Shown here piece by piece: positions 27,648 to 34,664 of a stretch of 49,141 bases of DNA. This DNA comes from CAYUVA01 sp964448115 [NCBI: uncultured bacterium]. GTDB taxonomy: Bacteria; CAYUVA01. The notes under the pieces were generated by a model. The model was not told the DNA's origin. It did not search any database and saw nothing but the letters and a program-made list of their open reading frames with translations. The number at the start of each line of letters is the position of its first letter. Position 1 is the first letter of the stretch. Where the stretch lies: positions 7,125 through 56,265 of the forward strand of contig CAYUVA010000029.1 of NCBI GenBank assembly GCA_964448115.1, in the 5' to 3' direction. The translations under genes and the position numbers were made by a program.

Positions 27648-29459
27648 TCACGGTTTATCCAAGATGATCGGCTTTAGGCGCACAGAATGCTTTTTACCAT
27701 CAAAGTCTATATCTGCCAGCAGTGCGACCTTGCCGGGAAACAGCCCCATCGGCGCAGCCCTTCCTTTCTCGATCCGTGCATAGATGACACTGCTATCATA
27801 AAACGGGCTGTTGGCTGCAAGGGCGCCGTTTAGTATCACTTGGCGTGCTGATACATTAACTCCTGCCTGCGTATCTATATGAACCACGGCATTTTCGATA
27901 CCCTGGCGTTTAACATGAGTTGGAACCAGGCGCAAAAGCTCGGTCTCCTGCATCCATGCCGAGGCTACTCTGGGCACATAAGCCACCATGCTCTCCACTA
28001 TTAAAAAAGTTACCAGCAACGATGAGAAGTTGAAGCGGCGATCGGGAGTTTGTTTATCATCGGAAACTGATCCTGACAGATAGATCAAACCCCTCGCTGC
28101 CAATATTATCATAAATGGTATGGTTGGATAATAGTATCTCGCTCCCACCAGCATAAGCGCGCTATGCGCCCAGTACAGCATGTAAAAGATAGCAAAGCTC
28201 ACATTAAACGAAAACAGAAATATCTCCTTTCTGCCCCGATATGGGGAAAGTAGAGTTAATATCGGCAAAAGCAGGCTAACAAAAGGAAAACCAAGCAGAT
28301 TAACTGACATGACATAAAGATTTAGCCAGAGATTATATAATCCATCAAGGGGAGTATGCCCCTTATGGATTCCCTCCTTGATATCCATGACTCCATAAGA
28401 TCGTGGTTGATCGGTAAAGCCGATATTGTCAAGCCCCTGCTCGACGGTGTATGGGTGGCGGTGCATGTCGCCGGTAACCTGGTAATTATAGAAATAACCG
28501 AGCGCCAGCAGGATTATGTATCCGGCGATCATGAAAGGCATAATGGGCGCAACCTGGCTGAATGCCCGAAAGAGCTTGTAAATAAGGAGAAATAATATCG
28601 GAACGAGGATGAGCACCGCATCGAACGGCCTGGTCAGGGCTGCAAAGCCGAAGCTAAAGCCGGCGATCACCCCCCATAGGTACCGATGCCTGCCGTAAAA
28701 AGCTCGCAATATGCTGTAAACGAAAAGCACACCCCAAAAAGCAGTCGCAGTGTGCGCCAGGTAAGTCCCGTTCATAAACAGCGCAAACGGTGAGACCATA
28801 TAGAGAAACTGGGCAATAACTGCGGTTGTATGATCGAAAAGAAGCCTTGCCAGCAGGTAGATTACAAATCCTAGCAATGCGCCAAGAAGAGGATTGATCA
28901 ACCAAGGTGCACCGACAAGTATCCCTGGAACAAGCAAAAGCGGGTATCCAGGAAAGAACCTGGAAAACAGGCGTCCATTATAATAGACCGTATGTAACAC
29001 CTTGACATGAGGGATCAACTGCGCTGGAACCGATGAATAAAATTTACCATTAGCCAAAATCTTCGCCTGGTAAAGATTGCAGATTCCATCATCGAAGTGC
29101 GGAATTCCACCTATTATGATAATGGAAACGATGAGATAGAGCAAAAAACTGACTCCGAGCAATACATAAGGTGTACCTTTGTAAGCGAGTAATGACCTTG
29201 CAAAACTGCCGATTGCCAGTGCTATCTTAGGGGATTTTCGTGTTATCAACCAAATCACGGCTATTAGAAGGGGGTAAATGACTAGAAGCCTCAACAGTTC
29301 TCTTGATGCAGAGGCGGTAACCACATCAGGAAACAGCGGATCGAACCTGCTAGGGAGGATCTTGTTTACATGTAGCAGACTAAAGGACTGATCGAGTTGT
29401 GGTTTACATTGTGCCCCAGTTACAAATAGACTAAGAGCTAACAGTATGGCAAAGTGCAT
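27648..29459 (-). CDS. GT39-like polytopic membrane glycosyltransferase
   Basis: A protein of 603 residues with about eleven or more hydrophobic helices. The first extracytoplasmic loop carries HFDDGICNLYQAKILANGKFY, with paired acidic residues as in ArnT/PMT-like GT-C enzymes, followed by FPGYPLLL. A hydrophilic C-terminal domain of about 100 residues should lie outside the membrane. It is probably a lipid-linked-sugar transferase for a surface glycan or glycoprotein. The frame starts at GTG 29477, but AAGGGA a few bases ahead of ATG 29459 favours the latter. The gene follows the peptidase gene on the same strand. Confidence 0.82.
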   Translation of the reverse strand: MHFAILLALSLFVTGAQCKPQLDQSFSLLHVNKILPSRFDPLFPDVVTASASRELLRLLVIYPLLIAVIWLITRKSPKIALAIGSFARSLLAYKGTPYVLLGVSFLLYLIVSIIIIGGIPHFDDGICNLYQAKILANGKFYSSVPAQLIPHVKVLHTVYYNGRLFSRFFPGYPLLLVPGILVGAPWLINPLLGALLGFVIYLLARLLFDHTTAVIAQFLYMVSPFALFMNGTYLAHTATAFWGVLFVYSILRAFYGRHRYLWGVIAGFSFGFAALTRPFDAVLILVPILFLLIYKLFRAFSQVAPIMPFMIAGYIILLALGYFYNYQVTGDMHRHPYTVEQGLDNIGFTDQPRSYGVMDIKEGIHKGHTPLDGLYNLWLNLYVMSVNLLGFPFVSLLLPILTLLSPYRGRKEIFLFSFNVSFAIFYMLYWAHSALMLVGARYYYPTIPFMIILAARGLIYLSGSVSDDKQTPDRRFNFSSLLVTFLIVESMVAYVPRVASAWMQETELLRLVPTHVKRQGIENAVVHIDTQAGVNVSARQVILNGALAANSPFYDSSVIYARIEKGRAAPMGLFPGKVALLADIDFDGKKHSVRLKPIILDKP

Positions 29460-29536
29460 CGACAATCCCTTAATCACTTATTGCCTTTATGCCTAGTTGG
29501 TTTTGTTCTGGATATGCTAAGAAACTTACAACAATA

Positions 29537-31585
29537 CTAGTTAGGGTTCACATCGGTCGCACCGTCGGCAGGGATTGGATTGCTCGGCTTATGGGGCGGA
29601 TTATTGCCATACTGGGCTGACTGTACATCTATTGGTGTATAGATCATGCCAATATGCTCAGCAAGCGAATAGCTCGGTTCCCCAAAGGTTATGATATTAG
29701 TAGGCTCAACATCTCGTAGTCGAACAGCCCCTCGGTTATTTTTAGTTAACTTCGGCAGGGACAACGCAACCATTTTTTGATAGAAGAATGATTTAATATC
29801 TGCGATCAGACGGCTGATTCTGCTTGGTTTGTGTATGATCTGTATGTTCTGTTGCTCATCATCAGTGGCTGAATTTGCATAGAATGGGACCACGAGATAT
29901 GGCCAGGGAGAGCTGACCGCGCCCTCTATATCCTTAGCCAACAACTCCAGGTTGTATTTTCCTACGGGTGCACCGGGGGAAATCGGCGCCTGGAATTGCC
30001 AAATAGAGTTAGCTGGGTCCACTAATGTCAACTTAACGCCAGTGGGAACACCCTGGTAAAGTATCTCAACCTCGCTGACCACGCCCATGCCCATGCCGGG
30101 GTGATCGGTAGCATAGGCGAGCAAGGTCATGATTCCTCCATCGGCATTAGTGAGACGGGTGTTCATATACCCGGCGATATTCACTATCGGCGGTAGATTG
30201 CCCATCGGTGGCGTTGAGGTCGGCGTCATAGTAGGGGTGGGGGTCGCAGGCGGTGGCGCGCCCCAGGTAGTGAAACGCCAGACATCGCCGCTGGTGCAAT
30301 CGCCGTGGTTATCGCAGGCGAGCACCTGCCAGTAATAGGTTGTGTTAGAGTTCATCTTGCCCGGATACCAGTAACGATTGGTCGTGTCATTAACGACCCG
30401 GCTTGTGGGCGGATTAACATTAGCCTCGAAGTAAACATCGTAATAGACTATATCCCCTGCGTCAGGATCCCCCCCATCCCAGCGCAGGTAGGTTTTGTTG
30501 GGGTCGAAAGTGGGGGTCGGAGTCGGTGTTTTTGTCGGAGTCCTGCCTCCTGGAGTGGGGGTATAGGTCGGGTTGTTCCTGTCCAGTGCATCGATTGCGC
30601 TCAGCACATCATCTCTTAGCCTGGTTCCGCTTGGACCAGAGTAAGCATGATCACCCAGGATATAGTACTGTCCCCCATCGAGGTAGAATATAGGTCCACC
30701 GCTCATCCCTCCATAGCTAGTGCCGCGATAATAGAGCTTGTAGTTGTCCGCGTACCATATATTATCCTGGTTCTCGTACATCTCGTTGCCGCTGAAGCCG
30801 GTCTCTGCTGGGTAGCCGGTAACCCGAACCGTCTTGCCGAAGTACCAGGTTACATTGTTTACAGCGTGCCCCATGTTTCCGACGCCACTTGAGCTGCCCA
30901 AGGCTACCGCTCCCCAGTCGTAGCGCCAGTCGTGGCTAGTTCTCCATCCATTAGGGACGGTTAGTGCAACGCTGGCAAATTGACCGAATGGTTGCTGATT
31001 GCCGTTCAAGCCAGGAATTACGATGACTTGATCCGCCCAGCGCCAGTTGCCGGAGCCTTGCGGAACCTCGGAGTATATGCAATGCCCGGCGGTGAGAAGC
31101 AGCCTGTCCTTCATAATAAACGAGCCGGAGCAGACATACCAGGTGCTGCCGTAGCGCATCAGCAGCTTGCAGATAGTCTTGTATGGATAAACCGTTGTGT
31201 TGTTGATCTTGTAGAAGCCCTTGGCATCCTCGTTCATGCCATCATAGATCAATTCTGATCGCTGGATAGGCGGGCAATCCATCGGCTCCAGGGTGTGATA
31301 GACCGGCTGCTCGAATGACTCATCAGCCCAGGGAACCTCGGTTACCGAGACCATTGGCATCGGCTTGGCTGACAGGATGATCTCCTCATCGATGCACTCG
31401 CAAGGCTCAAGTACCCATTGATCACCTGGGTCATAGCCCGGATAAACGATCTCGACATCCATGCCGAAAACTCGGATTGTCATCGCGAAAATCACAAACA
31501 TCGACAAGGAGATCATTTGTGCTACTTTCGTGAAAGGCAAGCCTCTTTGTAAACATCTAAAAGCGAGGAAAGCTATCGATTTCAT
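29537..31585 (-). CDS. Secreted V8/trypsin-like serine peptidase with Thr-Pro linkers (C-terminus truncated)
   Basis: After an N-terminal hydrophobic export signal (MISLSMFVIFAMTIRVFG) comes an S1-type peptidase with all three catalytic centres visible: LLTAGHC (His), DWRYDWGAVAL (Asp) and YGGMSGGPIF (Ser). This resembles glutamyl endopeptidases. Thr-Pro linkers then join a fibronectin-III-like domain (residues about 360-440) and the AGYxxT...PWPYL domain also found twice in the propeller protein. The protein ends at PSNPIPADGATDVNPN, which looks like the first strand of another FN3 domain, so the C-terminus appears cut. ATG 31585 has AAAGGTG ahead of it and is preferred to the GTG at 31594. 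Confidence 0.85.
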   Translation of the reverse strand: MKSIAFLAFRCLQRGLPFTKVAQMISLSMFVIFAMTIRVFGMDVEIVYPGYDPGDQWVLEPCECIDEEIILSAKPMPMVSVTEVPWADESFEQPVYHTLEPMDCPPIQRSELIYDGMNEDAKGFYKINNTTVYPYKTICKLLMRYGSTWYVCSGSFIMKDRLLLTAGHCIYSEVPQGSGNWRWADQVIVIPGLNGNQQPFGQFASVALTVPNGWRTSHDWRYDWGAVALGSSSGVGNMGHAVNNVTWYFGKTVRVTGYPAETGFSGNEMYENQDNIWYADNYKLYYRGTSYGGMSGGPIFYLDGGQYYILGDHAYSGPSGTRLRDDVLSAIDALDRNNPTYTPTPGGRTPTKTPTPTPTFDPNKTYLRWDGGDPDAGDIVYYDVYFEANVNPPTSRVVNDTTNRYWYPGKMNSNTTYYWQVLACDNHGDCTSGDVWRFTTWGAPPPATPTPTMTPTSTPPMGNLPPIVNIAGYMNTRLTNADGGIMTLLAYATDHPGMGMGVVSEVEILYQGVPTGVKLTLVDPANSIWQFQAPISPGAPVGKYNLELLAKDIEGAVSSPWPYLVVPFYANSATDDEQQNIQIIHKPSRISRLIADIKSFFYQKMVALSLPKLTKNNRGAVRLRDVEPTNIITFGEPSYSLAEHIGMIYTPIDVQSAQYGNNPPHKPSNPIPADGATDVNPN

Positions 31586-31961
31586 GTAAGACACCTTTGA
31601 CTCAAAGATTGATTTTGTTTGATATTGTACATAGTTATATATACTTCCAAATTATTAAGATTTCAAGCAAAAGCGAACTTTTATTGACATTTAGATCAAA
31701 AGGTTATGAAATTGTGATCGAAAATACTGACAGGTGCTTCCTGAACTTAACACTAAAGACAAAAGTCTAGGGCTTTTCACTTAAGGGTCTAAAATTGGTC
31801 TTTTAGGGAAAATACGCGCTCACCCCAGCCCTCTCCCAGAGAGAGGGCGTAGGAACTGGAAAGGGTGATCCCATCCCTTCTCTCTGGGAGAGGGTTAGGG
31901 AGAGGGTCTTTCACCTGTAAGTAGAACAGTATAAAACTATAGTATAAAGACTCCTTCCATT
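31586..31961. other. Intergenic region between peptidase and microcompartment genes
   Basis: The 376 bases contain no gene. The left part is A+T-rich and probably holds promoters for the divergent genes. A TTGACA at about 31684 followed after 17 bases by TGAAAT is a weak plus-strand candidate. The right part holds a long inverted repeat rich in CCCTCTCCC. Confidence 0.5.
31829..31894. repeat. CCCTCTCCC-type inverted repeat
   Basis: Arm one (31829-31847) is itself a near-palindrome, CCCTCTCCC followed by AGAGAGAGGG. Arm two (31875-31894) is its reverse complement apart from one position, and the match continues imperfectly on the outer sides. The design resembles the short interspersed CTCACCC-TAACCC-TCTCCC repeats known from many environmental genomes. 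It lies just ahead of the PduS-like gene and could fold as a stable hairpin in its leader. Confidence 0.7.
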
Positions 31962-33275
31962 ATGGTTGATGATCTTGTCGAAAAAGTGATAGGAGCGGGC
32001 GTAATCGGAGCGGGCGGAGCCGGCTTTCCCGCGCATATCAAGCTCGATTGCAAGGTCGATACTGTAATCGCCAACGGCGCCGAGTGCGAACCGCTGCTCT
32101 ACAGCGACCAGCAGATCATGCACAAAAATGCCGATGAAGTGGTGGCTGGACTGCACCTGGTGATGAAGCAGGTAAAAGCGAAAAAGGGATTTATCGCCCT
32201 CAAAGCCAAATACAAGGCATCTCTTCAAGCCATAAAAAAGGTGGCAGCTAAATACGATGATATCGAGATCGCCCTCCTAGAGGACTACTATCCAGTCGGC
32301 GATGAGCAGATACTTGCTTATGAGGTTACCAGCAGGCTCACTCCCCAGGGCGGAATCCCTATCGATATCGGAGTGCTGGTCTGCAATGTCCAATCTCTTG
32401 TGCAGATACATAGCGCAGCCAATGGAACTCATGTTACCAGCCGTATGGTTACTATAATCGGCGATATTCCTAGACCGGCGGTCATCGAGGTTGCAATTGG
32501 TACCACCTTCGAGGAACTTCTGGCAGGAACTGGCAACCAGCTTGACGATGATGGCAAAGTCATACTTGAGGGTGGCATTATGATGGGCACGGTGCGAGAG
32601 AACCTCGATGAGCCGGTGAAACGAACCACCACCGGCATCATCGTGCTTCCCAAGGCTCACCCTGTGGTCATGGAGAAACTCCGCCACTGGCAGCGTGATA
32701 TAAACATCATGCGCAGCGCCTGCGCTCAATGCTATTATTGCAGCGAGGTTTGCTCAAGGCGCCTGCTGGGGCTTGAACTGGAGCCGCACAAGATAATGCA
32801 TTACATAGCCCTTGGCGATGAAAGGCACATCCCAGAGGGGATCTACAACTGCTCCGGCTGCGGATTATGCGGAATCTGGGCTTGCTATATGGGGCTTTCG
32901 CCATGGAAGGTGATCCAATACCTTAAACAAAAGATACCCTATGATGGGCACAAGATCCCCATCGATGCAGCTCATCCCAGCCGAAACCTGCGCAAGGTGC
33001 CTAGCTCGCGATTGAAGATTAGGCTGGGGATTGATAAATTCGACATCAAGCCGACTGTCCTGGAACCATTGCTGGAGCCTAAGCGAGTGCGTTTGAGCCT
33101 CGAGGAGCATATCGGGGCTGCCGCAGTACCCCTAGTTTCAATTGGAGATATGGTGCGAAAAGGTGATATAATCGCCGAACCACCCGCAGGTGAGATGGGA
33201 GCGGTGGTGATCGCCTCCATCACTGGAAAGGTTACAAAGATCAACGATTGCATCGAGATAATCAACCAGGAGTAA
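31962..33275 (+). CDS. pduS: PduS-like flavin/iron-sulfur electron-transfer protein of a bacterial microcompartment
   Basis: A 437-residue RnfC/NuoF-related protein. GAGGAGFPAHIKL is the glycine-rich FMN/NADH-binding start, and ANGAECEPLLYSD follows as in RnfC. Two [4Fe-4S] cysteine groups are clear: CAQCYYCSEVC and CSGCGLCGIWAC. A lipoyl-like/SLBB end (VSIGDMVRKGDIIAEPP) completes the PduS layout. PduS passes electrons across a microcompartment shell and in Pdu reduces cobalamin. No Rnf subunits are present, and the next gene encodes a PduT-like shell protein, which decides for PduS. No clear ribosome site lies ahead of the ATG. Confidence 0.88.
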   Translation: MVDDLVEKVIGAGVIGAGGAGFPAHIKLDCKVDTVIANGAECEPLLYSDQQIMHKNADEVVAGLHLVMKQVKAKKGFIALKAKYKASLQAIKKVAAKYDDIEIALLEDYYPVGDEQILAYEVTSRLTPQGGIPIDIGVLVCNVQSLVQIHSAANGTHVTSRMVTIIGDIPRPAVIEVAIGTTFEELLAGTGNQLDDDGKVILEGGIMMGTVRENLDEPVKRTTTGIIVLPKAHPVVMEKLRHWQRDINIMRSACAQCYYCSEVCSRRLLGLELEPHKIMHYIALGDERHIPEGIYNCSGCGLCGIWACYMGLSPWKVIQYLKQKIPYDGHKIPIDAAHPSRNLRKVPSSRLKIRLGIDKFDIKPTVLEPLLEPKRVRLSLEEHIGAAAVPLVSIGDMVRKGDIIAEPPAGEMGAVVIASITGKVTKINDCIEIINQE

Positions 33276-33282
33276 TAAATTG
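33268..33282 (+). promoter_or_regulatory. Ribosome site that fixes a TTG start for the PduT-like gene
   Basis: AGGAG at 33268-33272 lies seven bases ahead of TTG at 33280-33282, while the first ATG comes six codons later with no ribosome site. The TTG start restores the family's usual N-terminus, xxxAIGMLE. Confidence 0.75.
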
Positions 33283-33828
33283 GTACATGCCATCGGAATG
33301 CTGGAGTTGAGGAGCATCGCCAGGGGGATCGAGGCAACCGATGCTATGGTCAAGGCTGCACAGGTCTCCTTGCTGCGAAGTGCTCCCATCTGTTCCGGTA
33401 AGTACCTCATCCTGGTCGGAGGACTGGTCGCTGATGTGAAAAGCGCTATGGCTGATGGCGAGGAAGTAGCTGAATATAGCGTGGTCGATAAGCTGATCAT
33501 CCCCAATATCCACCAGGACATCTTCCCTGCCCTGACTTTCACCACCCAGATTGGAGAGATCGATGCTTTAGGGATCATCGAGGCATTCTCGGCATCATCG
33601 ACCATCATCGGCGCTGACCTGTCGGCAAAGGCAGCCAAGGTGCAACTGATACAGATAAGGCTAGCCAACGGCATCGGCGGCAAGGGATACTTCACTCTGA
33701 CCGGCGATGTTGGCGCAGTGCGGGCAGCGGTCTCGGCTGCATCGGAAGCGCTGTCAGCGCAAGGGATGCTGGTCGAGGCGGTGGTCATACCCCAGCCACA
33801 CCATGATATATCGCCTTTTTTAATATGA
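33280..33828 (+). CDS. pduT: PduT-like tandem BMC-domain shell protein
   Basis: 182 residues with two BMC folds in tandem, forming a pseudohexameric trimer in microcompartment shells. The first domain begins AIGMLELRSIARGIEATDAM. Cys38, in RSAPICSGKYLILVGG, matches the cysteine that holds the central [4Fe-4S] cluster of PduT, so this is the iron-sulfur shell pore type. The second domain has FTTQIGEIDALGIIEAFSAS. Four bases separate it from the PduS-like gene, the expected electron partner. Translation starts at TTG. Confidence 0.92.
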   Translation: MVHAIGMLELRSIARGIEATDAMVKAAQVSLLRSAPICSGKYLILVGGLVADVKSAMADGEEVAEYSVVDKLIIPNIHQDIFPALTFTTQIGEIDALGIIEAFSASSTIIGADLSAKAAKVQLIQIRLANGIGGKGYFTLTGDVGAVRAAVSAASEALSAQGMLVEAVVIPQPHHDISPFLI

Positions 33829-33852
33829 GGCATGGGGATTGATAGTCTTTGA

Positions 33853-34024
33853 ACCACAAAGACACAAAGGCACAAAGAAGAGGGTGATACCGTGATACCG
33901 AGCTACCGTGATACCGTGAATGAGGCTCTTTCCTCGCATCTTGCACCTCACCCCACTTTGCGTCTTTGCCTTTTTCCGTCTGTTTCCTTCCTTAATATTC
34001 TTTGCGTCTTTGCGTCTTTGCGTG
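33853..34024. repeat. ACAAAG / CTTTGCGT imperfect inverted repeats with a GTGATACC tandem repeat
   Basis: AACCACAAAGACACAAAGGC near 33852 faces several CTTTGCGT units at about 33955-33978 and 34000-34024, an imperfect inverted arrangement of a short interspersed repeat type. Between them, at 33884-33919, GTGATACC occurs three times (spacings 8 and 16) with a partial fourth. The element separates the PduT-like gene from the two vertex-protein genes. Confidence 0.65.
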
Positions 34025-34057
34025 ATCCTCTTTCATCTCCCTTCAAACTAAAAAACT

Positions 34058-34363
34058 ATGCCGTTTTATCTAGCTAGAATCATTGGATGCCTGGTAGCGA
34101 CCCGAAAGGAGCCGGGCTTGGAGGGCAAGAAGCTGCTCCTCGTGCAGCCGATAGATGCCTCTGGCAAGGACAAAGGCACACCGATAGTCGCCACCGATGC
34201 AGTCGGCGCCGGCGTCGATGAGATCGTGATCATAGTCGATGGGGGCAAGGAGGCGGGTTTCGCCTTTTACCCGCAGCATGTCCCCTCAGATGCGAGCGTG
34301 GTCGGCATAGTTGATGATGTCTTCACCTTCAAACAGAATAATAAGCAGACAAAGGAGCCTTGA
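34058..34363 (+). CDS. EutN/CcmL-type pentameric microcompartment vertex protein
   Basis: 101 residues of the BMC-P family, which caps the twelve corners of a microcompartment shell. The family signature is visible as YLARIIGCLVATRKEP, KLLLVQPIDASG and AVGAGVDEIVIIVDGG, then an IVDDVF end. The start MPFYLARIIG is typical although no good ribosome site precedes it. A second vertex gene follows after four bases; more than one BMC-P is common when corners are mixed. No BMC-H gene is nearby. Confidence 0.92.
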   Translation: MPFYLARIIGCLVATRKEPGLEGKKLLLVQPIDASGKDKGTPIVATDAVGAGVDEIVIIVDGGKEAGFAFYPQHVPSDASVVGIVDDVFTFKQNNKQTKEP

Positions 34364-34367
34364 TGTT

Positions 34368-34649
34368 ATGTTCATAGCCAAGGTCATCGGCAATGTAACC
34401 GCCACCCAGAAGCACTCTGCTTACAAGGGCAGAAAGCTGCTCCAGGTACAGCCGGTGGATCTATCAGGCGAGCCGATGGGGAGGGATTACCTGGCGATCG
34501 ACCTTGTGGATGCAGGGATCGGGGATACGGTTATTCTGACCATTGAAGGCTCATCGGCTATGTCAGCGTTGGGTGATCCTCATGCTCCAGCCAATGCCAT
34601 TATCATCGCGGTCGTGGATGAGATTGACATTTATGGTAATAATGAATAA
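34368..34649 (+). CDS. EutN/CcmL-type pentameric microcompartment vertex protein (second copy)
   Basis: 93 residues, family BMC-P: MFIAKVIGNVTATQKH, KLLQVQPVDLSGEPMG, DLVDAGIGDTVILTIEG. The frame opens at 34311, but the ATG at 34368, with AAGGAG about ten bases ahead and four bases after the preceding stop, gives the family's normal start. It is clearly a paralogue of the preceding gene but strongly diverged, so the copies probably have distinct positions or partners. It is the last microcompartment gene before an A+T-rich, probably acquired gene on the other strand. Confidence 0.92.
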   Translation: MFIAKVIGNVTATQKHSAYKGRKLLQVQPVDLSGEPMGRDYLAIDLVDAGIGDTVILTIEGSSAMSALGDPHAPANAIIIAVVDEIDIYGNNE

Positions 34650-34664
34650 TATTATAATAATTAT

